Shown here one piece after another: positions 7,396 through 15,447 of a DNA stretch of 64,000 nucleotides (positions are counted from its first letter, which is position 1; each line of letters starts with the position of its first letter). The DNA is from Shewanella woodyi ATCC 51908 (lineage in GTDB: Bacteria > Pseudomonadota > Gammaproteobacteria > Enterobacterales > Shewanellaceae), in the NCBI RefSeq assembly GCF_000019525.1, contig NC_010506.1, forward strand, positions 1,860,001-1,924,000. Direction: 5' to 3'. The position numbers were made by a program, and so were the translations under genes. The notes below the pieces were generated by a model that had not been told where the DNA came from, did not search any database, and saw only the letters and a list, made by a program, of their open reading frames with translations.

Positions 7396-8319
7396 TTAAC
7401 TAAAGATAAAGCCATACAGGTAACCAGCACCGATTGCCATGGTGATAATCACAGTGAGAAAGGCAATTATCAACTGATTTTTGAACAAAGATTTAAGCAG
7501 TATCACCTCTGTTAGACTGGCGCCCGCACTGCCAATAATCAATGCCATAACAGCGCCTAATCCCATCCCTTTAGCTGCCAGTGCTGCACTAAGTGGTATG
7601 ACTGCCTCTGCGCGAATGTAGAGCGGGATACCTATGATTGCGGCAATAGGTACGGCAAAGGGGTTACTGTCGCTGGCGACTTTGGCAACGAACTCAGTTG
7701 GCATAAATCCGTAGATCATAGAGCCCACCGCAATACCGCCTATTAGATAGGGAAGTACCTTCTTAAAGTCTTTCCAAGTGGTGTTCCATATTCTTCTCCA
7801 TTTGCTAATGGCTGCAGGTTTAGCGCCACAGCTTGTGCCACAACAGCTAGGCTTTGGTTCTTCATAAGCTTCGGCTTTAATGTACTTTTCAAATCCTAAT
7901 CTCTCCAGCGCATAGCCTGCTATCACCGAAACGCCCATGGCCATAACAAAATAGAAGAGTGTTACTTTAAGTCCGAAGGTGACGGCAAATAGTCCAATTA
8001 TAATTGGATTGAGCAGTGGGCTGGCGAACAGGAACACCATCATGGTGCCAAATCCTGCCTTTGCTCTGAGTAATCCCTTTAAAAATGGGATTGTTGAGCA
8101 GGAGCAGAAGGGGGTGATCGCACCTAAAAAACCTGCAACAAGATAACCTTTGCCATTTTTTGAACTTAAAATATTTTGGATTTTACTCGGTGGAATATAC
8201 TCCTGCAGTACCCCGACAAGATAGCTGATGGCTAGGAACAGCAGGGTTAGTTCTACCGCAAGAAAAATAAACATGTTCAATGTTTCTTGGAGCATATTGA
8301 TGGTGCTTTGTGACAACAT
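7396..8319 (-). CDS. ArsP/YraQ-family membrane permease
   Basis: A 307-aa integral membrane protein of the permease family that includes ArsP (methylated arsenical efflux) and related putative metal exporters. The conserved FCSCSTIPF motif is in the first half (about residues 71-79), with the repeat-like GIPLYIRAEAVIP and SAGASLTEVILL in the second half. About eight membrane segments are visible. A central cytoplasmic loop carries the cysteine cluster PSCCGTSCGAKPA, plausible for metal(loid) capture. It is divergent from an ArsR-type regulator with shared operators, so expression is probably metal- or metalloid-induced. Whether the substrate is an organoarsenical, copper/zinc or another ion cannot be told from sequence. 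Confidence 0.85.
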   Translation of the reverse strand: MLSQSTINMLQETLNMFIFLAVELTLLFLAISYLVGVLQEYIPPSKIQNILSSKNGKGYLVAGFLGAITPFCSCSTIPFLKGLLRAKAGFGTMMVFLFASPLLNPIIIGLFAVTFGLKVTLFYFVMAMGVSVIAGYALERLGFEKYIKAEAYEEPKPSCCGTSCGAKPAAISKWRRIWNTTWKDFKKVLPYLIGGIAVGSMIYGFMPTEFVAKVASDSNPFAVPIAAIIGIPLYIRAEAVIPLSAALAAKGMGLGAVMALIIGSAGASLTEVILLKSLFKNQLIIAFLTVIITMAIGAGYLYGFIFS

Positions 8320-8406
8320 ATATTGTACCTCTTCAAGATCTCGTGCCTCTTCTCTTTCATTGCTGGCTAGGAGCTATTAGAAGAAAAGAGATAAACTTAC
8401 TTAACT

Positions 8407-8430
8407 ATATTTCTGGAATAGTCGAATTGA
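8407..8430. promoter_or_regulatory. ArsR-type operator, copy 1
   Basis: ATATTTC-N10-GAATTGA lies between the divergent permease and regulator. It matches the second copy at 8469-8492 across the left arm and most of the centre. The shared ATATTTCTG...TCGAA pattern in both copies supports a regulator binding site. Confidence 0.55.
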
Positions 8431-8468
8431 TGTGGCGAATATAATTGAGAAGGCTTGCCCCTGTCAAT

Positions 8469-8492
8469 ATATTTCTGTTATTCTCGAAATAT
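8469..8492. promoter_or_regulatory. ArsR-type operator, copy 2
   Basis: ATATTTC-N10-GAAATAT is a perfect 7-bp inverted repeat 62 bp after copy 1. Because it falls upstream of the best ArsR start codons, a longer regulator frame beginning at 8455 is unlikely. Confidence 0.6.
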
Positions 8493-8523
8493 AGAGGTGT
8501 TTGAGTTAATGACTGGAGCTAGA

Positions 8524-8820
8524 ATGGATCTTGAGTTTGCAGCTAAAGCGATGAAAGAGTTGGGGCACCCGACTCGCTTGGCTATCTTTAAACGTTTGGT
8601 AAAATCGGGTTATCAGGGGATCCCAGTAGGGGAGGTACAGGAGGAGCTCAGTATTCCAGGTTCGACCCTTTCTCATCATATCTCAAGCTTAATTTCGGCA
8701 GGACTTGTTAAGCAGCATCGTGAAGGTCGGGTGCTGTTTTGTGTGCCGCAGTATGAGGTTTTGCAGGAGGTTATTGATTTTCTCCAGGCGGAATGTTGCA
8801 GCGCGCAGAAGTGTGGGTAA
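8524..8820 (+). CDS. ArsR-family transcriptional regulator
   Basis: A winged-helix repressor of about 98 aa starting at ATG 8524, with GGAG at 8515-8518. An in-frame ATG at 8509 is also possible. The N-terminus MDLEFAAKAMKELGHPTRLAIFKRL is typical ArsR. The recognition helix is IPGSTLSHHISSLISAGLV, and the wing is QHREGRVLFC. The usual ELCVCDL metal motif is absent. A C-terminal ECCSAQKCG supplies cysteines that may bind the inducer (inference). It probably controls the divergent permease. Confidence 0.88.
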   Translation: MDLEFAAKAMKELGHPTRLAIFKRLVKSGYQGIPVGEVQEELSIPGSTLSHHISSLISAGLVKQHREGRVLFCVPQYEVLQEVIDFLQAECCSAQKCG

Positions 8821-8851
8821 TATCAATCAGTATAAGAAGTTAAGTGTGATG

Positions 8852-8876
8852 AAAGGGCCTAAGATATAGGCCCTTT
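8852..8876. terminator. Bidirectional terminator between arsR and the subtilase gene
   Basis: AAAGGGCCTA...TAGGCCCTTT forms a 10-bp stem with a 5-base loop. It has T-rich flanks on both strands and sits between convergent genes. Confidence 0.75.
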
Positions 8877-8896
8877 ATTGTTAGTACTGGTTGAAA

Positions 8897-11800
8897 TTAA
8901 CCTTGTTTACGGCGCCTCCACACTAGGGGGAGTAGGAGAAGTGTTAGCCAGCCTAGTGAGCCGCCACTTTTCCTCTCTACCGTATCGGTGACCGATACAG
9001 AGACGAGCGTTGAGTCAGAGTTGCCATTGCCGTCATTGACCTCCACTTGGAAAGAAAGTGTCTGTGCATTGACATCAACAGTTGGGGTGAGAAAGCTGAT
9101 TTTGTCTGCAGTGTCATTAAATGTCACACTTGCTCCACCTAATTGAGTCCACTTATAGCTCAAATCATCACCATTGGGATCTGAAGATACACTGGCATCC
9201 AATACCAAGGTTGTACCTTCAAGAATAGAGCTTGGCGCATCAACTTTAGCTGTAGGCTTCAACTCTGCTACATCAAAACTGTAGTTCTGTTCTAGTTTCT
9301 TCGCGGTGGGATTATCCACAGTATTGGACAGGGTTAAGCTGTTTTTTGTACTGGCTTTACGTGGAATTAAGTCAAATGTTACATCTTGGCTTGCCATGCC
9401 TGATGTCATCTCGACACGCCAATTGATCACATTGTCGACCAATTTACCGTCATGAGAGATGTTAGCCACTTCATGGCCATCTGGGATCTTAGCTTCTAGC
9501 ATGTAAATGCGGGTTTCTTGAGTTTTGTTGGCTTCAATTTTATTGAGCACTTTTGTTGGCTCTCCCGCGGTTAAATCACCTGATAGCGTTTCCTCTAAAG
9601 GCATAACCACATCATCGCCTTTACGCTCAAAAACGATTGGTAGTGTCACGTCAGCCACCTTATCATCAGAGCTCATAAGCCTGACGACAGCTAAGCCTTC
9701 ATCACCTGCCAGCATCTGTTCATCCCAAGCTATGTTTAAGGCAAAGTCTTTCATATCACCGGTTAATTTTAGCGATAGATTATCCGATGCTTCATCATAC
9801 AGAGTGAGTTGCTTGAGTCCGAAAGCATCCTCAGCGCCAACTGCCGAGGCTTGGTAGTTCTGAACAACAACATAATAATCACCGGCTTGAGGTGCTGTGA
9901 GCAGTACGCTCTCGTTGGAGCCTGCGAAAGCGGAGTTTGCTATGATGCTTACATCGCTGCCATCTTTCTTGTCTAGCAGGACAAACATGTCGAGATCAGG
10001 TGAGGTGGTGTAGCTGATTGAGCTCCTGAAATAGAGCGCATTATCATTCACCGAGAATTTAAATACCTGTACCCCATCTTTAAGATCATCCAGTGCGCTG
10101 CTGACATTTGAGTCCTGTTTAACCTTAGATTCAAAGCTATCGCTTAACTTTAAGTGAGTAACGTTAGCGGTGAGATCTGGAAGATCGATCGCTTTAAGCT
10201 GAGTGTAGTTACGCTCATCAGCATCACGGGTTGCATCTATGGTGAGCAGAGTAGGCAAGTTGCGTTTGGCAATTTTAGCTACTATCGGCATATTTGCGTC
10301 AGGGTAAGACTCTGAGGTGAGTGTGAGTTGACCAAACCCCCACTCTTGTGTGGCATTCGTTACATCTGCAGTTACGGTAATGCTTTGGCTTTCACCGGTT
10401 TTTAGGCTGAATGTTGCTGGAGAAACCGTTAGGTTCAAGTTCTCTGTGATACTGGTGCTTTGTGCGCTCCAGTTACCATCGCCTGTTGCGGTGACAACAC
10501 GAGTCCAACTGCAGGTATTAACACATTTAGAGTCCGCCATGCTGGGAATATTTAACTTACGGGGATCGCCATTAGTTGCTGGGTTGGCAATCTCATAATT
10601 TAGGGCTAACTCATCCATAATAAGCCCCGTTTTGGCCGCGAGATCGACACGAATACGTCCAGAGCCCACATCAAATGCATCAGCTATGGTTTTCCCATCG
10701 GCTTTTTTCATTCCTTGGGCGGTGGTTGCAGTTAACATTAATGCAGAGCGAATATTATCTGGTGTCCAATCTTTATGAGCGGATTTCAGGAGTGCGCCGG
10801 CACCAGCTACATGAGGGCTTGCCATTGAGGTTCCTGACATGACTGTAAAGTCTGCTGGATTTGTGCCTGTTTTATCATGGCCAAACTGTTGATCTGAGTA
10901 GGCTGCATAGATATCTGAGCCTGGCGCTGCAACAAAGGGGACGATGACATCATTGGTAGCGTTGGGTCCGATAAGAGAACCGGATGAGAGCACGTCGGCC
11001 TCTTTCTCTAAAATCTTAGGTTTAGGGTCGATAGTGACTTCTAGCTTAGGGTTTTCAGCCAATGCTGCGACCATCTCTAATCCATCAAGGTTTCCTATAA
11101 AAACGGCTGGTATTGTGGTTTTCTCTAAGCTTGACATGGTCAGCCTGGCATTCGCTTCACCATCTTTATTGAAAACGATGACAGCCTTAGCATCTGCGGC
11201 GATAGCGTTATTTACTTTGTCACTAAAATTACAGCTTCCACGCTTAATGAGTGCGATTTTGTTCTCGAACGCTTTTTCGGCAAACGCATTACAGCCTTGA
11301 ACGTTGGTCGCATCGAGGCTACCTGCATAGAGAGGCTCTGCAGAGATCACCTCAGTTTGAACTGGGCCAGAGCCAGGGGTAAAGTCATAGCTCTTATTAT
11401 TGAACTCAATTGATCTGGCAATATCTCGATTATGAGTTGAGTTTGCAACAGAGGTGTACCAAGGGGCATTTTTGTTTGTTGAGTAGGGGACTTGCTCTGG
11501 ACCGCCTGCGCGTGTATTCCCTGCCGCAACAGCAACAAAAATACCAGCGTTTCTTGCGCTAAGAAAAGCTTGCTCAGCCGAGCTTTGCCAAGGGTTTCCT
11601 CCACCACTGATGGAGAAGTTAATAATATCTACTCCATCTTTAACTGTATCGTCTATTGCTTTTAATATCGCAGTGCTTGAACAACCTGAGTAGGTATCTC
11701 CATTGTCTCCTGGGCTACAGATTTGATATGAGACAATATTTGCGTGGGGAGCGACACCTGAGATCTGCGCAAACTCTACTCCAGTCTCTATACCGTCACT

Positions 11801-12778
11801 TTCAAGCTTCCCTACCTCGCCTTCAACAAGAGGAACGTTTAGTAGAATATTACCCGCGGCTGTGCTGGCGACATGGGAGCCATGACCACCATAATCCTCG
11901 CCGTTTTTAGCAGGTGGGTTATCGCCGAACACGCTTACATCATCATAGTCATCGGTGATATCTGAATAGCTGCGTATGCCGATTAGTTTATCGTTACACA
12001 TATCGGTGAAATCAGTTTTGCAGTCACCGACATAGACGCCTTGTCCCCAAGGGTTGGTATGATCGTAACCGTCTTGGCCAATGTCGGCGAATGAGTCATG
12101 GTCAGAGTTAATCCCAGAGTCGATGATCCCAACAATAACTCCTTCACCCATGGCTTTGGTGCCTGTTGCTGAACCATCCCATACCTGAGGTGAGCCGATA
12201 AGCGCCTGACTTACATCTGTTTCTAGTTGCTCCATGCGTTCACGTTCAATAAACGCAACATCTTGAAGTTTGGCTAATTTAATTGCTTGAGCTTGTGTCA
12301 TGCGAACTGACATGCCGTTAAAAGCATAGCTAAACTGGGTAATAGCCTGAATATTGTTGCCTGTAATGGCTTGAGCCTTCATTAAAAAATGGCTCTGTTT
12401 TGATTGCAGGTAACTTCGGTAAGCTTTGACTTCTGATTTAGCTATATTAAGCTTGCCACTTCGTAGCTTGTTACTGCCTGGGCTATGTTTGAGAAATTGT
12501 GGGCTGGTGGCTTTAAGCCCTGGGATATCTCCTTGGTAGTTGGCGACTGCAGGAGCTTTTAATCGAATAATATACACATATTCCTGCTCACCCAGCCCTG
12601 GTTCAGGAATAAATTTTACCCCTTGAATACCATCTAGTTTGTTTCTGAGTTGCTGCTTAATCAATGAACTTGGAATATTCAGTTCAACGGTTTCTCCGTT
12701 TGCCGTTTCAAGTGTTTGAGCCTCAATACTGGCAGTCAGTAAAGCCATGGATATGGCTACTGCTAATTTTGTTTTCAT
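8897..12778 (-). CDS. Secreted S8 subtilase with PA domain and GlyGly-CTERM anchor
   Basis: A 1293-aa exported serine protease. Order: signal peptide (cut near residue 20), an I9-like propeptide (about 60-185), and the S8 catalytic domain with Asp220 (GIIDSG), His299 (GGHGSH) and Ser651 (GTSMASPH). A protease-associated insert lies between the last two (about 480-590), and fibronectin-like and C-terminal pre-peptidase-like beta domains follow. A PKD-like domain sits near the end. The terminus, GGSLGWLTLLLLPLVWRRRK, is a GlyGly-CTERM sorting signal. Known biology of that signal predicts type II secretion and processing by a rhombosortase. Length is usual for the group. It is monocistronic with its own terminator and is probably an extracellular nutrient-acquiring protease. 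Confidence 0.92.
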   Translation of the reverse strand: MKTKLAVAISMALLTASIEAQTLETANGETVELNIPSSLIKQQLRNKLDGIQGVKFIPEPGLGEQEYVYIIRLKAPAVANYQGDIPGLKATSPQFLKHSPGSNKLRSGKLNIAKSEVKAYRSYLQSKQSHFLMKAQAITGNNIQAITQFSYAFNGMSVRMTQAQAIKLAKLQDVAFIERERMEQLETDVSQALIGSPQVWDGSATGTKAMGEGVIVGIIDSGINSDHDSFADIGQDGYDHTNPWGQGVYVGDCKTDFTDMCNDKLIGIRSYSDITDDYDDVSVFGDNPPAKNGEDYGGHGSHVASTAAGNILLNVPLVEGEVGKLESDGIETGVEFAQISGVAPHANIVSYQICSPGDNGDTYSGCSSTAILKAIDDTVKDGVDIINFSISGGGNPWQSSAEQAFLSARNAGIFVAVAAGNTRAGGPEQVPYSTNKNAPWYTSVANSTHNRDIARSIEFNNKSYDFTPGSGPVQTEVISAEPLYAGSLDATNVQGCNAFAEKAFENKIALIKRGSCNFSDKVNNAIAADAKAVIVFNKDGEANARLTMSSLEKTTIPAVFIGNLDGLEMVAALAENPKLEVTIDPKPKILEKEADVLSSGSLIGPNATNDVIVPFVAAPGSDIYAAYSDQQFGHDKTGTNPADFTVMSGTSMASPHVAGAGALLKSAHKDWTPDNIRSALMLTATTAQGMKKADGKTIADAFDVGSGRIRVDLAAKTGLIMDELALNYEIANPATNGDPRKLNIPSMADSKCVNTCSWTRVVTATGDGNWSAQSTSITENLNLTVSPATFSLKTGESQSITVTADVTNATQEWGFGQLTLTSESYPDANMPIVAKIAKRNLPTLLTIDATRDADERNYTQLKAIDLPDLTANVTHLKLSDSFESKVKQDSNVSSALDDLKDGVQVFKFSVNDNALYFRSSISYTTSPDLDMFVLLDKKDGSDVSIIANSAFAGSNESVLLTAPQAGDYYVVVQNYQASAVGAEDAFGLKQLTLYDEASDNLSLKLTGDMKDFALNIAWDEQMLAGDEGLAVVRLMSSDDKVADVTLPIVFERKGDDVVMPLEETLSGDLTAGEPTKVLNKIEANKTQETRIYMLEAKIPDGHEVANISHDGKLVDNVINWRVEMTSGMASQDVTFDLIPRKASTKNSLTLSNTVDNPTAKKLEQNYSFDVAELKPTAKVDAPSSILEGTTLVLDASVSSDPNGDDLSYKWTQLGGASVTFNDTADKISFLTPTVDVNAQTLSFQVEVNDGNGNSDSTLVSVSVTDTVERKSGGSLGWLTLLLLPLVWRRRKQG

Positions 12779-13310
12779 TGTATCTTCCTTAAATTTTCAA
12801 CTTGTCATGTCTATTTATATTTATTTTTTTGATACGTAGAAGGGGCTGATAATAACCAGTGTTTCTAACGCGTAAAATATTTAACATGCAGTGATACAAA
12901 ATGAAACAACTATTAAACGGGGTGGTGGACGGTATGCTGCTCAATGGCTTTGTTTGATTGGGTTTTTGGTATATTTTTATTTTATTCAGTACGTTGTATT
13001 ATTTACTTTGTTTTTTTGAATCTGTTTAAAATAATTTTTTTATAATATTTAATTGTAAATTAAGTTTACAATTAAATACTTGTAATAATTGGTCTGCATT
13101 TAACTTCGTGCTACTTAGTTTTGTTTTTTGTAATTAACCTTATGTTTACATATTTATTTCTAATAAAGTCATACCTAATCTCGATTGCGAAATTATTAGT
13201 GCTTGTTTCACTCTTAATTGTTGCTTTTATGTTAATGCTTGTGTTTTGTTATTTAGAGAGGGGAGGAGCCATACTTTTGTTGGCTCCAATCTCTCTTTAT
13301 CGTATTAGCG
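12779..13310. other. Long AT-rich intergenic region
   Basis: This stretch upstream of the subtilase gene is very AT-rich. It must hold the subtilase promoter, near 12790-12900 reading leftward. An open frame on the plus strand (13121-13369) is hydrophobic but has no ribosome site and runs into the opposite-strand redoxin gene, so I do not call it. An imperfect hairpin (GAGAG, GGAGCC / GGCTCC, CTCTC) lies at about 13257-13298, without a T-run. Confidence 0.5.
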
Positions 13311-13883
13311 TTAAATTGAGCAGCCTGTTTGATCACAACCTTTCTCTGCTCTCTCCTCTTGAGGCTTGAAAATATCAGTATCCTTTGAGGGGGAGGTGTG
13401 CTTATCTGTTTCAAATGGCTCTGCAACAAGTTGACCCACTATCTTGCCAAGAGCCAAGTCTGGAATATGGCCAAAATGGCTTAGCCTGATCTGCCCCTGT
13501 TTATCGATGACGATAATAGAGGGAGTGCCTCTTAGCATATATTCCTGCATTGTCTTTGGGATCACACCTTGAGTCGATGGTGTGTCGATGCCGATAGGAA
13601 AACTGAGTCGGTATTCACTGATAAATACCTTAAGAGCAGCTTTATCCATGACCTGATGATGTTCAAAAACCGTATGCAGCCCCAAAATGTTAACTTTTTC
13701 ATCGGCAAATAGCTTATGCAATGCCTGTGCTTGAGGTAAACCGTGGCTTACACAAGTTGGACATAACATCTGAAAGGCGTGTAATACCACAACCTCTCCC
13801 TTTAATTGAGCCAATGTGATGGGCTCTGGTGTGTTGAGCCACTCAGAAACATGGAGTTCTGGGGCTCGTTGATAGTGGGTCAT
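13311..13883 (-). CDS. Redoxin/TlpA-like thiol protein
   Basis: A 190-aa thioredoxin-fold protein without a clear signal peptide. ATG 13883 has GAGG at proper spacing and is preferred over the upstream GTG. The redox motif is MLCPTCVSHG (CPTC) at about residue 40. LKGEVVVLHAFQ before it and GTPSIIVIDKQGQ near residue 128 (cis-Pro loop) are typical of the TlpA/AhpC fold. The C-terminal tail ends GCDQTGCSI, an extra cysteine pair not normal for the family. It is downstream of the periplasmic protein gene 13962-14708 and probably in the same MarR-controlled unit. Function: probably a thiol oxidoreductase or peroxidase. Confidence 0.8.
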   Translation of the reverse strand: MTHYQRAPELHVSEWLNTPEPITLAQLKGEVVVLHAFQMLCPTCVSHGLPQAQALHKLFADEKVNILGLHTVFEHHQVMDKAALKVFISEYRLSFPIGIDTPSTQGVIPKTMQEYMLRGTPSIIVIDKQGQIRLSHFGHIPDLALGKIVGQLVAEPFETDKHTSPSKDTDIFKPQEERAEKGCDQTGCSI

Positions 13884-13961
13884 ATACACCTCGCTTATGT
13901 TAAGAGATCAATGGGTCAATGTCGTTTGACGTCCCTGTCTATGAAAACGCTGGCTTATCGG

Positions 13962-14708
13962 TTATTGATTCACCTTTCCTGGAAGGCTTAGATCTCCAGA
14001 AGCGATATCAAATACATCTACTACGCAAAATAGTGGGGCATGTACATCAACATTAATACGTAACCCGGCAGTCACTCCATCAAACTGTGCGCTATTGACT
14101 ACACCTATATCATCGAAAGGAATGCGTACTTCAACGGTTTCGCCGTTAATGGTAGGCTGCCAACCAGGGCTATCGAGCAAGATGGGGAGCCCCGGCCAGG
14201 TTTTTGGTAGTCTGGGCTTGCTGCCTTCAGGAATATCAACCACACCAAGCGCTCCTTTGCCACACTGTTCATTAGGTTGTAAAACTACCCAGTGGCTGTG
14301 CCAGATATTACCGTCATTTCCAGTATTGCCATCCCTGTTTTCATCAAATAACGGGGTGTCATCGAAATCAGGATGTGTGGCAACAGCTAAGGCTAAGATC
14401 CCTGCTTGATGTTCAAAACCGACCTCGAAACTGTCGATATTGGTTGGCCAAACATAAGCAAAAGCCCTGCTTCCAGCGAGCTTTCCTGTTTTTGTTGGCT
14501 TACTGGTGCCGGCATTTTCTGATACTGCGATATGGAATATGGCGGTATTTCCTTCGGTAGATATTTTCGCATGAATAATGTCAAAAGGGGCAATAACATC
14601 GGTTTGCTGTTTGGCTTTTATGCCTCCAGAGTGTGCTTGGTGAGCTGAAGCGCATCCTATGGATAAGCTTGAAAATACGAGTATTGAAATGATGGGTATG
14701 AGTTTCAT
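13962..14708 (-). CDS. Exported protein of unknown function, MarR-linked
   Basis: A 248-aa protein with an export signal. SSLSIGCASAHQ could be a weak lipobox (Cys at about 19) or a normal cleavage site. The mature part is beta-rich, with acidic DDTPLFDENRDGNTGNDGN (calcium-binding-like), WHSHWVVLQP, and a C-terminal strand pattern. The overall look recalls heme- or carbohydrate-binding beta-sandwich proteins, but I cannot name the family. The start is 135 bp from the divergent MarR gene, separated by a large inverted repeat that should regulate it. The redoxin gene follows 78 bp downstream. Confidence 0.7.
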   Translation of the reverse strand: MKLIPIISILVFSSLSIGCASAHQAHSGGIKAKQQTDVIAPFDIIHAKISTEGNTAIFHIAVSENAGTSKPTKTGKLAGSRAFAYVWPTNIDSFEVGFEHQAGILALAVATHPDFDDTPLFDENRDGNTGNDGNIWHSHWVVLQPNEQCGKGALGVVDIPEGSKPRLPKTWPGLPILLDSPGWQPTINGETVEVRIPFDDIGVVNSAQFDGVTAGLRINVDVHAPLFCVVDVFDIASGDLSLPGKVNQ

Positions 14709-14765
14709 CAGTATTCCTTAGATCTAGTCTGTTTAATGTTTAGTCAGTTTTGCCTTGATTTATTG

Positions 14766-14833
14766 TATCGAATCGAAACTATATTTAGATTTACACAGAT
14801 AAATAACCTTGTCAACAATGTTTCGATTCGATA
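14766..14833. promoter_or_regulatory. Paired MarR operators (14-bp perfect inverted repeat)
   Basis: TATCGAATCGAAAC at 14766-14779 and its exact reverse complement GTTTCGATTCGATA at 14820-14833 flank a 40-bp AT-rich spacer between divergent genes. Each arm itself contains the palindrome TCGAWTCGA, so these are probably two regulator sites bridging the promoters. Confidence 0.7.
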
Positions 14834-14843
14834 CCATGAGGGT

Positions 14844-15413
14844 ATGAATACATTAATTATCCAACAGCTCATAGAGCGACTTAGCAGTTTGCTGCGAAGT
14901 GAATCACGTCACCAGCTTGCAGAGTTCGGCTTACAGCCAGTTCAGTTTGATGCCTTATGCTATCTGGCAAGTTGTAATCGTTACTCCGATACACCAAAAG
15001 CGGTGACTGAATTTTTGGGGTTAACTAAGGGAACGGTCTCTCAGTCGATAAAGATATTGGAATCTAAGGGGCTTGTATTAAAACAAGCGGATAAAAATGA
15101 TAAGCGAGTGACGCACTTAGGGGTTAGCCAGCAGGGTGAGCTGCTTGTTGAGCGCTTGATGCCAGCAAATATGCTTAAACTTGCCTGTCACAACAGCTCT
15201 GAGGACGAGCTTGGTAAAACCGTTGAGATGCTTCGGACTATGCTAAGGCAGGTTCAAGATGCTAATGGCTTTAAAAGTTTTGGTCAGTGTCAAACTTGCA
15301 GTCATAACCAGAAGCGGGACGATGGGAGTTATTTTTGCGGCCTGACCCAAGAGGCGCTGTCTGCACAAGATATTTTACTTATCTGTGTTGAACATGAAAA
15401 ACGCAGCCAATAG
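14844..15413 (+). CDS. MarR-family regulator with C-terminal cysteine cluster
   Basis: ATG 14844 is chosen because an upstream in-frame start (14736) would put the operators inside the gene. The protein is 189 aa. The winged helix is recognisable in AVTEFLGLTKGTVSQSIKIL (recognition) and DKNDKRVTHLGVSQQG (wing with the D-x-R pattern). Unusually, the C-terminus has CQTC (about residue 151), SYFCGL and LLICVE, giving four cysteines where most MarR proteins have none. This could bind an Fe-S cluster or zinc, or sense thiols (inference). It probably controls the divergent exported protein and redoxin. Confidence 0.85.
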   Translation: MNTLIIQQLIERLSSLLRSESRHQLAEFGLQPVQFDALCYLASCNRYSDTPKAVTEFLGLTKGTVSQSIKILESKGLVLKQADKNDKRVTHLGVSQQGELLVERLMPANMLKLACHNSSEDELGKTVEMLRTMLRQVQDANGFKSFGQCQTCSHNQKRDDGSYFCGLTQEALSAQDILLICVEHEKRSQ

Positions 15414-15424
15414 GCTGCGTTTTT
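15397..15424. terminator. Bidirectional terminator, marR / fadE
   Basis: AAAAACGCAGCC-AATA-GGCTGCGTTTTT forms a 12-bp perfect stem between convergent genes. The marR stop codon lies in the loop. Confidence 0.85.
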
Positions 15425-15447
15425 ATTATTAAGCATTCAACATTAAG

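Noticed and set aside
8455..8523. Longer N-terminus for the ArsR regulator
   Set aside because: It covers the second operator. The ATG at 8524 has a good ribosome site and gives a normal ArsR start.
13257..13298. Imperfect hairpin downstream of the redoxin gene
   Set aside because: No T-run follows on the minus strand, so I do not call it a terminator.
13121..13369. 82-codon hydrophobic open frame on the plus strand
   Set aside because: It lies in AT-rich intergenic DNA, has no ribosome site, and its end is the antisense of the redoxin gene. The Leu/Phe/Ile composition follows from base composition.
14736..14843. Longer N-terminus for the MarR regulator
   Set aside because: It would place both arms of the inverted repeat inside the gene, and the resulting residues do not fit the family start.
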